Below are positions 1 through 6,522 of a stretch of 8,875 nucleotides of DNA, in pieces. The position numbers were made by a program, and so were the translations under genes. The notes under the pieces are model-generated. The model was not told the origin of the DNA. It saw only the letters and a program-made list of their open reading frames with translations, and made no database searches. Each line of letters starts with the position of its first letter. Within the stretch, counting starts at the first letter, position 1. Origin of the DNA: an uncultured Bacteroidales bacterium (GTDB lineage: Bacteria > Bacteroidota > Bacteroidia > Bacteroidales > Lentimicrobiaceae); contig CALMDN010000404.1 of the NCBI GenBank assembly GCA_937864935.1, positions 1 to 8,875 of the forward strand. The letters run 5' to 3'.

Positions 1-318
1 GTTAAGGTCAAGCGGTTTGGAAATATAGTCGTAGGCTCCGCGTTTGATGGCGTCAACGGCTGTGTCGATATTGCCATGCCCCGATATCATCACTACCGGC
101 GTGTCGCTCATCAGCAGAAGCTTGTCAAGCACCTCAATGCCATCCATACGCGGCATTTTGATATCGCAAAGGATGACATCATATTTTTCTCTGGATGCCA
201 TTTCCAGGGCGGTGATGCCGTCAGGCGCCTCATCCATCAGGAATCCTTCATATTCAAGAATTTCCTTCAGCGTACTGCGGATGCTCCTTTCGTCGTCAAT
301 TACTAAGATGTGTGCCAT
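1..318 (-). CDS. NtrC-type response regulator, N-terminal receiver fragment
   Basis: The first 106 codons of a two-component response regulator, starting at ATG 318-316 and running off the left edge. The visible part is a complete-looking receiver (REC) domain: acidic pair D8/D9 (VIDDE), phosphoacceptor D52 (LCDIKMPRMDG), the Ser/Thr switch at S79 (MISGHGN) and the conserved lysine K101 (YISKPLDL). The run SGHGNIDTAVDAIKRGAYDY is typical of the AtoC/NtrC group, whose members normally continue into a sigma-54-interacting AAA+ ATPase and a Fis-type DNA-binding domain. Both would lie outside the window, so that class is inferred. It would be phosphorylated by a partner histidine kinase, not visible here. 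It is separated from the upstream permease gene by 444 bp of repeats, so it probably has its own promoter, though no good TAnnTTTG box stands next to the start. Confidence 0.93.
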   Translation of the reverse strand, partial: MAHILVIDDERSIRSTLKEILEYEGFLMDEAPDGITALEMASREKYDVILCDIKMPRMDGIEVLDKLLLMSDTPVVMISGHGNIDTAVDAIKRGAYDYISKPLDLN

Positions 319-330
319 TTGTTGTTCAGT

Positions 331-460
331 TTTGAGTTATGAGCAGGGAGAAATGGGTTGTGAGCAGTGCACTTCGGCTTCGCCTGTCTGCATGATGCAA
401 TAGGCAGGCCTGCTTGTATGCACAAGCAGACAAGCTCAGTGTAAAAGTTGTGAGTTGTGA
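331..460. repeat. Patch of palindromes and heptamer-like repeats
   Basis: Non-coding DNA upstream of the response regulator. It holds the perfect palindrome gcaggcctgc (404-413), an 8-bp hairpin with a 4-base loop (410-417 with 422-429), an alternative 7-bp pairing (tgtctgc 385-391 with gcagaca 426-432), a small tgcat/atgca hairpin (389-393 with 395-399), and two direct copies of gttgtga (447-460). The alternatives compete, so this could be a REP-like structured repeat. It is not a typical terminator because no T-tract follows on either strand. No gene is supported here. The stretch 461-503 between this patch and the heptamer array shows nothing recognisable. Confidence 0.5.
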
Positions 461-503
461 CAAAGTCGTAAGGAGTATGGCGTAAAACGGATATGGTAAA
501 TCC

Positions 504-559
504 GTCCTTCGTCCTTCCTCATTCCTCAATCGTAATTCGTAATTCGTCATTCGTAATTC
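504..559. repeat. Degenerate 7-bp tandem array, left
   Basis: Eight consecutive heptamers read on the plus strand: gtccttc twice, ctcattc, ctcaatc, gtaattc twice, gtcattc, gtaattc. They fit a consensus close to GTMATTC, or GAATKAC on the transcribed minus strand. The units stay in register but vary in sequence, as in the short-period intergenic repeats seen in some Bacteroidota and cyanobacteria. The last four bases overlap the terminal inverted repeat of the element at 556-684. Bases 518-545 match 686-713 in the right array with only two differences, so the two arrays may be one array split by an insertion. Confidence 0.8.
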
Positions 560-684
560 AATGTCGTTTAGTTAAGGTTGAAAATAGAAAAAAGTCTGCT
601 GAGTATCCTTCGACTCCGCTCAGGATGACTGTCAGTCTGAGCGGAGTCGAAGACGTACACCCCCTTAACTAAACGACATTGAAT
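556..684. mobile_element. MITE-like element with perfect 22-bp terminal inverted repeats
   Basis: Bases 556-577 (from attcaatgtcg to agttaagg) are the exact reverse complement of 663-684, giving a 129-bp unit with perfect 22-bp ends and no open reading frame of note. It lies between two heptamer arrays that look like parts of one locus. That architecture fits a miniature inverted-repeat transposable element or another non-autonomous mobile repeat. No transposase is present, and the target-site duplication cannot be read because the flanks are themselves repetitive. It could instead be a large imperfect stem-loop acting in transcript stability or termination. The inverted repeat is certain; the mobile interpretation is inferred. 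Confidence 0.55.
608..652. repeat. Internal 16-bp perfect hairpin
   Basis: Bases 608-623 (cttcgactccgctcag) pair perfectly with 637-652, leaving a 13-base loop (624-636). The hairpin is nested within the inverted-repeat element at 556-684. The motif cttcgactccgctcaggatgac is one I recall as a dispersed repeat in many environmental bacterial genomes; that is memory, not a search. No T-tract follows the stem, so it is a poor candidate for an intrinsic terminator. Confidence 0.75.
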
Positions 685-685
685 C

Positions 686-762
686 GTCATTCGTCAATCG
701 TAATTCGTAATTCGTAATTCGTAATTCGTCATTCGTCATTCGTCATTCGACATTCGTCATTC
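686..762. repeat. Degenerate 7-bp tandem array, right
   Basis: Eleven uninterrupted heptamers on the plus strand: gtcattc, gtcaatc, gtaattc four times, gtcattc three times, gacattc, gtcattc. The array ends at base 762, directly against the TAA stop codon (763-765) of the ABC permease, so it is the first thing transcribed after that gene. With the left array it makes 19 units in total. It has no gene content; period 7 makes each reading frame a repeating heptapeptide, which is why such arrays yield spurious short ORFs. Confidence 0.88.
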
Positions 763-2172
763 TTATCCTTTGTAGAATAGCCATTTCCACATTTCACCCC
801 AGGTAACCTTCTTACCGTACATCAGGATACCAGTCCGGTAAACCCTGCCAGCCAGCCATACAGCCCCGATAAAGGTCACGGTAAGCAGTCCCATCGACAA
901 GGCCAGCTGCCAGTAAGGTACACCGAACGGGATCCGCACCATCATAATGATGGGCGAGGTGAACGGTATAATGGAGAACCAGAAGGCGATCGGCCCTTCG
1001 GGGTTGTTGATCACAACCTGTGCCATCACGATGGCGAGGATCAGGGGGATGGTTACCGGCATCATAAACTGCTGGGTATCTGTTTCATTGTCCACCGCGG
1101 CTCCGATGGCGGCAAAGAAGGCACCGTAAAGCAGGTAGCCGGCAAGGAAATAGAAAATAAAGGAAAAGATCATGATCCCGTAATTGATGGATCCCAGGGC
1201 TTCTGATATCGCTGACATCCCGGTGCTGTTCACCGCCTCAGCCTGTTCTGTAATGGCTTCAGCATCTGCAGGAATCCGGGTGCCCGGACTGAATACTTCT
1301 GTGGGACTCTTCTTGTCAACAGATCCAGGCATCACGGTTTGGAAAACAGTAACGATGGTGAGTGTTAAAACCAACCACAGCAGAAACTGGGTCAGCCCAA
1401 CCAATGCAACACCCACGATTTTTCCCATCATCAGCTGAAAAGGCTTTACCGAAGAAACGATCACTTCCACAATGCGGCTGACTTTTTCCTCAATCACCCC
1501 ACGCATCACCTGTGCTCCGAAAAGAAAAATAAAGTAGTATATGAGGATCCCGGCGAACATTCCCACGCCCATGCTCACTTCTGTGTAACTTTTGGCTTCC
1601 TTGCCCTCTTCTCCCATCTGAATGGAAGTAAGGCTGATGTTGGTTTTGATGTTTTTCAGGATTTCTTCACTGATCAGGGATTCCCTGCTGATGGAATCGT
1701 TGCCGAAGGATTTGTACTCAGGATTCACCTTTCTGATCTCTTTCAGGATCTCAGCGCCGAGTTTCTGATTCTCCACCTCTTTGGCCATCACGGTTTTGAT
1801 GTATCCCTTCAGGTCGATACTCACCTGCTTTTCGGAGTAGATGACGGCAGCAGAAGGTACTGTGGCGGATGGTTTTGGGATGTAGAGCAGGGCATACCCC
1901 TTTTTTGCAGAGAGGTTGGCCTTGGCTGTTTCCAGATCGTCAACCACATATTCAAAATTAAACCTCGACGAGTTTTCAAATTTGTTCATAAACCAGCCGG
2001 TCTCATCGAGCACATCAATTTTCTTCATCTCATCCGACATCTGTGCAAGGTACACCGGCACGATGAACAGGCCTGCCATCAGCAGGGGACCAAGGATGGT
2101 CATTACGATGAAGGATTTTTTCTGGACCCTTGAAAGGTATTCACGTTTGATTACCAGGAATATTTTGTTCAT
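763..2172 (-). CDS. ABC-2 type exporter permease (NatB-like)
   Basis: A 469-residue membrane subunit of an ABC exporter, partner of the ATPase encoded just upstream. One membrane helix (about 22-44) is followed by a large extracytoplasmic domain (about 45-199), then helices near 200-223, 251-279, 332-356, 371-389, 396-412 and 421-443. The 371-412 pair may be a re-entrant hairpin. The cytoplasmic stretch EEKVSRIVEVIVSSVKPFQ (228-246), after the second helix, is the hallmark of the NatB/ABC-2 family and is where the ATPase would dock. The N-terminus KIFLVIKREYLSRVQKKSF is also typical. A polar loop at about 281-330 separates two helices. The ATG overlaps the ATPase stop codon by 4 bases, indicating translational coupling. 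Relatives export sodium ions, drugs or peptides; the substrate here cannot be told from sequence. Confidence 0.9.
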   Translation of the reverse strand: MNKIFLVIKREYLSRVQKKSFIVMTILGPLLMAGLFIVPVYLAQMSDEMKKIDVLDETGWFMNKFENSSRFNFEYVVDDLETAKANLSAKKGYALLYIPKPSATVPSAAVIYSEKQVSIDLKGYIKTVMAKEVENQKLGAEILKEIRKVNPEYKSFGNDSISRESLISEEILKNIKTNISLTSIQMGEEGKEAKSYTEVSMGVGMFAGILIYYFIFLFGAQVMRGVIEEKVSRIVEVIVSSVKPFQLMMGKIVGVALVGLTQFLLWLVLTLTIVTVFQTVMPGSVDKKSPTEVFSPGTRIPADAEAITEQAEAVNSTGMSAISEALGSINYGIMIFSFIFYFLAGYLLYGAFFAAIGAAVDNETDTQQFMMPVTIPLILAIVMAQVVINNPEGPIAFWFSIIPFTSPIIMMVRIPFGVPYWQLALSMGLLTVTFIGAVWLAGRVYRTGILMYGKKVTWGEMWKWLFYKG

Positions 2173-3122
2173 AGCAGGGCGTTTTGGCTGTTGGTTGAAT
2201 CAGAAGTAGCTTTGTTGACAGTCTCGATAAAGATGTCGTTCATGGTGGGGATAATCTCAACAAAGGAGTGCAGGGCAATATGGGGCAGCAGGGCGGAGAT
2301 CAGTTCATTCTGGCTAACACCGGCCGGCAGTTTTACGGTGGCTTTGGTAAGGTCATCATCCTGCTGTTCATCCAGCAGTTCATAGTAAGCCGGGAGAATT
2401 GCCCTTAGCGGGCCCTTGTATTGGTTGTATTCCAGAGCGAAGGTGTTGGTCTTGTATGTTTTCCTGATGGCTTTTACGCTTCCTTCAAGGATTTTATGCG
2501 ATTTGTTGATGAGGGCTATGTTGTCGCAGAGTTCTTCCACAGATGCCATATTGTGGGTTGAGAAGATGATGGTGGCTCCGTTGTTTCTCAGGTTGAGGAT
2601 CTCCTCCTTCAGCAGGTTTACATTTATCGGGTCGAAACCACTGAAAGGTTCATCAAAGATCAGCAGGGAGGGGTCATGTATGATGGTTACAATAAACTGA
2701 ACCTTCTGCTGCATTCCTTTTGAGAGTTCCTCCACTTTTTTGTTCCACCAGGCCTGAATTTCAAACTTTTCGAACCAGTACCTGAGTTTTTTCATGGCAT
2801 CATGACGGCTCACACCCTTGAGCTGGGCAAGGTAGAGTGCCTGTTCACCGACTTTCATTTTTTTGTAAAGTCCGCGTTCTTCGGGCAGGTAGCCAATCAT
2901 TTCCGTATGACGGGGATTGAGTTTTTCGTTGTTGAAAAACAGCTCGCCTTCATCGGGGCCGGTTATCTGATTGATAATGCGGATCAACGAGGTTTTCCCG
3001 GCGCCGTTGGGTCCCAGCAGGCCGAAGATACTCTGTTTTGGTACTTCGATACTGACACCCGACAATGCGGTGTGATGCGCATACCGTTTGGTGATGTTCT
3101 GTGCTGAAAAGTAGGATTCCAT
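2169..3122 (-). CDS. ABC exporter ATP-binding protein (NatA-like)
   Basis: A 317-residue cytoplasmic ATPase that powers the permease encoded immediately downstream. All nucleotide-binding motifs are present: Walker A GPNGAGKT (37-44), signature LSKGMQQK (133-140), Walker B LLIFDEP (153-159), D-loop SGFDP (161-165) and switch histidine H190 (STH). The Q-loop region reads GYLPEERGLY, with Glu where many ABC proteins have Gln; this is usual for the NatA-like subgroup. Residues from about 220 to 300 form a C-terminal extension resembling the DUF4162 domain found in this subgroup. The gene starts at ATG 3122-3120, 89 bp after dnaJ and beyond a terminator, so it is probably transcribed apart from grpE-dnaJ or by read-through. 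The stop codon overlaps the permease start (ATGA). Confidence 0.93.
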   Translation of the reverse strand: MESYFSAQNITKRYAHHTALSGVSIEVPKQSIFGLLGPNGAGKTSLIRIINQITGPDEGELFFNNEKLNPRHTEMIGYLPEERGLYKKMKVGEQALYLAQLKGVSRHDAMKKLRYWFEKFEIQAWWNKKVEELSKGMQQKVQFIVTIIHDPSLLIFDEPFSGFDPINVNLLKEEILNLRNNGATIIFSTHNMASVEELCDNIALINKSHKILEGSVKAIRKTYKTNTFALEYNQYKGPLRAILPAYYELLDEQQDDDLTKATVKLPAGVSQNELISALLPHIALHSFVEIIPTMNDIFIETVNKATSDSTNSQNALL

Positions 3123-3144
3123 GGATGATTTTTATGGTTTGTGT

Positions 3145-3183
3145 GAAAAAAACAAGGATGATCCACTATTGGTAGTATCATCC
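3145..3183 (-). terminator. Intrinsic terminator of grpE-dnaJ
   Basis: On the minus strand, 29 bases after the dnaJ stop codon, GGATGAT (3183-3177) pairs with ATCATCC (3162-3156) across a 14-base loop that can form further pairs. The stem is followed by TTG and then seven T residues (3152-3146). A stem plus T-tract in the right orientation is a standard Rho-independent terminator. It would end the grpE-dnaJ transcript before the ABC exporter genes. Confidence 0.75.
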
Positions 3184-3206
3184 CTGCTGTTTCTTACAAT
3201 CGTTTA

Positions 3207-3214
3207 CAAAATTA
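3207..3214 (-). promoter_or_regulatory. Possible -7 box upstream of the ABC pair
   Basis: The minus strand reads TAATTTTG, a full match to the Bacteroidota -7 consensus TAnnTTTG, overlapping the dnaJ stop codon. No TTG lies 19-22 bases upstream, so the -33 element is missing. A transcript from here would run through the terminator hairpin before reaching the ATPase gene, making an attenuated leader possible. The evidence is weak; an 8-base match of this kind can occur by chance in A/T-rich DNA. Confidence 0.25.
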
Positions 3215-4360
3215 TTGAAAATACTCTTTCATCCTGTCGAAGAAGGATTTATCCCTGGCACCGGGATGGGGCCTGAAATTGTCAGATTTCATGAGGTTCT
3301 CCATGATTTCCTGTTCCTGACGGCTGAGGCTTCTGGGTGTCCACACGCTGATGTTGATCAGCTGGTCGCCTCGTCCGTAACCATTGAGTGAAGGAACGCC
3401 CTTACCCTTTAATCTCAGTACTTTACCACCCTGTGTGCCCGGGTCGATTTTGATCCTGACTTTACCATCGATGGTAGGTACTTCAATGGAAGTCCCCAGG
3501 GCTGCTTCCGGAAAACTGATGTAGTGTTCGTACAATATGTTGGTCCCGTCGCGCACCAGCTCGGGATGCGGAATTTCCTCAATCTGCACAATCAGGTCTC
3601 CGGGAATTCCTCCACGCGGTGCCATGTTTCCTTTGCCGCCTACTGACAGCTGAATGCCTTCAGAAACACCTGCCGGTATGTTGAGGCTGATGACTTCTTC
3701 ACCCTTCATGGTCCCGCTGCCGCTGCAGGTATTGCATTTGTTGGTGATGGTTTGTCCCTCTCCGTTGCAGTACGGGCAGGTTGATGTGGTCTGCATCTGT
3801 CCGAGAAAAGTGCTGGTTACCCGGGTCACCTGGCCGGTTCCATGACAGTGAGAACAGGTTGAAAATGCCGATCCTCCGGCAGCTCCGGTACCTTGACAGG
3901 TAGAACAGGCAACCAGTTTACTGACCTTTATTTTTTTCTCAACACCACGGGCAATCTCTTCAAGGCTGAGCTTTACTTTTACACGCAGGTTGGTGCCTTT
4001 GTTCACCCGGCGTCTGCTGCCTCCGCCACCAAAACCGCTGAAGCCTCCGCCGAAAGCACTGCCAAATATATCGCCGAACTGGCTGAAGATGTCATCCATA
4101 CTCATGCCACCTCCGTAGCCGCCGCCGCCACCGTTGCGGACCCCTTCGTGCCCGAACTGATCGTAACGCGAACGTTTCTCCGGGTTACTGAGCACCTCAT
4201 AGGCTTCAGCTGCCTCTTTGAAGCGGTCTTCCGCCTCTTTGTTGCCAGGATTCTTATCCGGATGAAACTTCAGGGCCATCTGGCGATAGGCCTTCTTGAT
4301 TTCGGCATCGCTGGCATTGCGCGTAACGCCCAGTATTTCGTAGTAATCTCTTTTCGTCAC
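3212..4360 (-). CDS. dnaJ: Chaperone protein DnaJ
   Basis: The Hsp40 co-chaperone that delivers unfolded substrates to DnaK and stimulates its ATPase. The product has 382 residues, normal for a type I DnaJ. Domain order: J domain at 1-70 with the HPD motif at 33-35, a Gly/Phe-rich linker at about 76-116, four CXXCXGXG zinc-binding repeats (C152-G159, C169-G176, C195-G202, C209-G216), and the C-terminal substrate-binding and dimerisation region ending at FQ. All eight zinc cysteines are present. The start is GTG (4360-4358), giving the canonical [11 protein letters not shown] beginning; the next in-frame upstream codon of note is a stop at 4387-4385, so no ATG is available. It follows grpE by 105 bp, and dnaK is not in the window. 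Confidence 0.98.
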   Translation of the reverse strand: MTKRDYYEILGVTRNASDAEIKKAYRQMALKFHPDKNPGNKEAEDRFKEAAEAYEVLSNPEKRSRYDQFGHEGVRNGGGGGYGGGMSMDDIFSQFGDIFGSAFGGGFSGFGGGGSRRRVNKGTNLRVKVKLSLEEIARGVEKKIKVSKLVACSTCQGTGAAGGSAFSTCSHCHGTGQVTRVTSTFLGQMQTTSTCPYCNGEGQTITNKCNTCSGSGTMKGEEVISLNIPAGVSEGIQLSVGGKGNMAPRGGIPGDLIVQIEEIPHPELVRDGTNILYEHYISFPEAALGTSIEVPTIDGKVRIKIDPGTQGGKVLRLKGKGVPSLNGYGRGDQLINISVWTPRSLSRQEQEIMENLMKSDNFRPHPGARDKSFFDRMKEYFQ

Positions 4361-4414
4361 CTTGCTTGTTTTTGTAAACAGAATTTAAATATCTGCCTCC
4401 GGGAGTTCATCATC

Positions 4415-4451
4415 TTCAGGTAAACAGGAATCTGATCTCTGATCACCTGAA
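4415..4451. other. Stem-loop between grpE and dnaJ
   Basis: A 7-bp inverted repeat (ttcaggt 4415-4421 with acctgaa 4445-4451) encloses a second small hairpin, tgatc-tct-gatca (4433-4445), sharing one base with the outer arm. No T-run follows on the minus strand, so it is not a standard terminator. It could mark a processing or translation-tuning site in the grpE-dnaJ message, or be chance. Confidence 0.3.
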
Positions 4452-4465
4452 CAAGCAGTCTCCGG

Positions 4466-5062
4466 TCAGTTGCCTACCACCACCTTGGCAAACCTGATCA
4501 CTTTGCCGTTGAGGGTATACCCTTTCTGGGTAACATCGATGATTTTATTCTTCATCTCTTCCGAAGGGGCAGGAACATTGGCAATTGCTTCGTGAAAATC
4601 GGTATCAAAAGTCAAACCCATGGCTTCTGTTTCCTGAAGCCCCTTCTGGGTTAGTATATTCTTCATTTTGTTGTAAATCAATACAATACCTTGCTTAATC
4701 GGATCATTGTCCTCTTTATCCACTACTGAAGCAATGGCCCTTTCAAAATCATCAAGCAGAGGCAGTAAACTGATGATCATCTCTTCCGATGCATTTTTGT
4801 GCAGGTCGGCCTTTTCTTTGATTACCCGTTTTCTGTAATTGTCAAATTCAGAATAAAGACGGAGAAATTTATCGTTCAGTTCTTCATTTTTCTTATTCAG
4901 AGCAGCGATGAACTCCTCCTGGCTGTTTTCCTGGCAGGGCTGGCTATCGTTGGTTTCACCGGTGTTTTCTGTTGCTGCGGTTTCCGCATCTGATAATCCG
5001 GAAACTGGTACTTCTTTCTCCGTTTCCTGTGGCTCGGGTTTGTTTTTTCTTTGCTTACTCAT
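4466..5062 (-). CDS. grpE: Nucleotide exchange factor GrpE
   Basis: The exchange factor that releases ADP from DnaK and so resets the DnaK-DnaJ cycle; it acts in the cytoplasm as a dimer. From ATG 5062 the product has 198 residues: a charged, low-complexity N-terminal tail (1-48), a long helix with coiled-coil character (about 49-95), a four-helix-bundle region, and the C-terminal beta domain ending IDVTQKGYTLNGKVIRFAKV, a close match to the GrpE signature. Phe sits where Pro is common (VIRP), probably harmless. In-frame ATGs at 5083 and 5080 and a TTG at 5101 would add 6-13 residues; I prefer 5062 because MSKQRKNKPE resembles other GrpE starts and the leader TTTTTTGATAAA is A/T-rich. The gene probably forms an operon with dnaJ. 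Confidence 0.97.
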   Translation of the reverse strand: MSKQRKNKPEPQETEKEVPVSGLSDAETAATENTGETNDSQPCQENSQEEFIAALNKKNEELNDKFLRLYSEFDNYRKRVIKEKADLHKNASEEMIISLLPLLDDFERAIASVVDKEDNDPIKQGIVLIYNKMKNILTQKGLQETEAMGLTFDTDFHEAIANVPAPSEEMKNKIIDVTQKGYTLNGKVIRFAKVVVGN

Positions 5063-5115
5063 TTTATCAAAAAATTTCATCATAATTTCTGCAAAAAGCA
5101 ATCAGCCCTGCCCAG

Positions 5116-5148
5116 CAAATATTCTGCCAGTCATGGTTTAAGCGTCAA
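5116..5148 (-). promoter_or_regulatory. Candidate grpE-dnaJ promoter
   Basis: In the 105-bp gap after murA the minus strand carries TTGACG (from 5148), then, counting from its TTG, a 22-base spacer, then AATATTTG (5123-5116). This is one mismatch from TAnnTTTG, at about the spacing expected for the Bacteroidota -33/-7 promoter. Transcription would begin near 5110, leaving roughly 25-50 bases of leader depending on the grpE start. No CIRCE-like heat-shock operator is visible nearby. Confidence 0.45.
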
Positions 5149-5167
5149 AATGTCAGTAGAAATTCAG

Positions 5168-6481
5168 TTAAAGATTGTCGGTTCTTTCGATGTCGGCGCC
5201 CAGTGCTCTCAGTCTTCCGTCGATGTTCTGGTAACCCCGGTCAATCTGTTCAATATTGTCGATCTGGCTTTTTCCTTTTGCCGACAAAGCGGCGATGAGC
5301 AGGGCAACCCCGGCCCTGATATCGGGAGATGACATGGTAATGCCCCTTAGGGGTACCTGATGGTTAAGCCCTATCACTGTTGCCCTGTGCGGATCGCAAA
5401 GGATGATCTGCGCGCCCATTTCAATCAGTTTATCAACAAAAAACAGCCTGCTTTCAAACATTTTCTGATGAATGAGTACACTGCCCTTTGCCTGGGTGGC
5501 GACCACCAGAGCAATGCTGATAAGGTCGGGGGTGAAGCCCGGCCAGGGGGCATCGGCAATGGTCATGATCGATCCATCCATAAAAGTGTCGACTTCATAG
5601 CTTTCCTGAGCTGGTATCAGAATGTCATCCCCCTGAAGCTCAAGCCTTATCCCAAGGCGCCTGAATACTTCCGGTATCAGACCGAGTTCAGGGTAATGCA
5701 CATTTTTGATGGTGATTTCAGAACCGGTCATGGCAGCCAGTCCGATGAAGCTGCCGATTTCAATCATATCGGGAAGCATGGTATGCTCGGTACCACCGAG
5801 GGTTTCAACACCCTCAATCACGAGGAGGTTCGAACCTATGCCGCTGATTTTCGCACCCATTCGGTTCAGCATTCGGCAGAGCTGAACCAGATAAGGCTCG
5901 CAGGCAGCATTGAAGATGGTGGTTGTACCTTTGGCTTTAACGGCTGCCATCACTACATTGGCGGTTCCGGTTACCGAAGCCTCATCAAGAAGCATGTAAC
6001 AACCCTTGAGTTCTGTGGCGTCGATGCTGTAAAAGCTGTTGGGTCCTTCGGAACTGAACCTGGCGCCGAGTTTCTGAAGACCGGTAAAGTGCGTGTCGAG
6101 GCGGCGGCGGCCGATTTTATCGCCTCCGGGATGGGGAATGTAGCCACGCCCGAACCGGCCTAGCAGTGGTCCGAGAATCATTACCGATCCCCTTAGCCCT
6201 GCTCCCTTTTTTCTGAAATCATCTGATTTGAGGTAGTCAAGATCAATGTTTTCCGCTTTGAAGGTATAGCTGCCGGTTCCTGCAGGAGTTACCTTAACCC
6301 CCATATCTGACAGCAGATCAATTAGTTTGTTCACATCCCTGATGTCGGGAATGTTGCGGATGGTGATGGCTTCCGGGGTGAGAAGGGTGGCACACAGAAT
6401 CTGTAAAGCTTCATTTTTGGCACCCTGCGGGGTGATTTCCCCCGACAGCTTGTTGCCTCCCCTGATGATGAAGGAACTCAT
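5168..6481 (-). CDS. murA: UDP-N-acetylglucosamine 1-carboxyvinyltransferase (MurA)
   Basis: It catalyses the first committed step of peptidoglycan synthesis, transferring enolpyruvate from phosphoenolpyruvate to UDP-GlcNAc in the cytoplasm. The 437 residues are a little longer than E. coli MurA but of normal architecture, two EPSP-synthase-like inside-out barrels. Conserved residues seen: K22/N23 (AKNEAL), R126 in GRRRLD, D319 (PGFTPDL) and R389 (DIRAG). The catalytic-loop position that is Cys115 in E. coli is Asp121 here (HPGGDKIGRRR; codon 6121-6119). This Cys-to-Asp change is known to remove the site of fosfomycin alkylation in mycobacterial and chlamydial MurA, and the enzyme stays active. 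The gene follows the DUF4290 gene by 41 bp, suggesting an operon. Start is ATG 6481. Confidence 0.97.
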   Translation of the reverse strand: MSSFIIRGGNKLSGEITPQGAKNEALQILCATLLTPEAITIRNIPDIRDVNKLIDLLSDMGVKVTPAGTGSYTFKAENIDLDYLKSDDFRKKGAGLRGSVMILGPLLGRFGRGYIPHPGGDKIGRRRLDTHFTGLQKLGARFSSEGPNSFYSIDATELKGCYMLLDEASVTGTANVVMAAVKAKGTTTIFNAACEPYLVQLCRMLNRMGAKISGIGSNLLVIEGVETLGGTEHTMLPDMIEIGSFIGLAAMTGSEITIKNVHYPELGLIPEVFRRLGIRLELQGDDILIPAQESYEVDTFMDGSIMTIADAPWPGFTPDLISIALVVATQAKGSVLIHQKMFESRLFFVDKLIEMGAQIILCDPHRATVIGLNHQVPLRGITMSSPDIRAGVALLIAALSAKGKSQIDNIEQIDRGYQNIDGRLRALGADIERTDNL

Positions 6482-6522
6482 ACGTTGCTGATTACCTGAA
6501 AAGATTGTTTAACCGGCGAAAG

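Noticed and set aside
326..550. A 74-codon ORF on the minus strand in the repeat-filled gap
   Set aside because: It translates the heptamer array and palindromes (MTNYELRLRNEE...), has no recognisable domain, and is the kind of spurious ORF that period-7 repeats produce.
2860..2900. Glu instead of Gln in the Q-loop of the ABC ATPase, as a possible inactivating change
   Set aside because: The PEERGLY form is normal for this NatA-like subgroup, and every other ATPase motif is intact.
3893..4423. A 176-codon plus-strand ORF opposite dnaJ
   Set aside because: Its Ala-rich stretch is the antisense of the Gly/Phe-rich linker and J domain of DnaJ.
5063..5101. TTG at 5101 as the grpE start
   Set aside because: It would add 13 residues unlike known GrpE N-termini, while in-frame ATG codons at 5083, 5080 and 5062 are available and the candidate promoter would leave almost no leader.
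5063..5167. A CIRCE-type heat-shock operator upstream of grpE
   Set aside because: I looked for TTAGCACTC and its inverted partner in the gap and found neither.
5360..6163. A 267-codon plus-strand ORF opposite murA
   Set aside because: It lies wholly within the conserved murA gene on the other strand and shows no recognisable motif.
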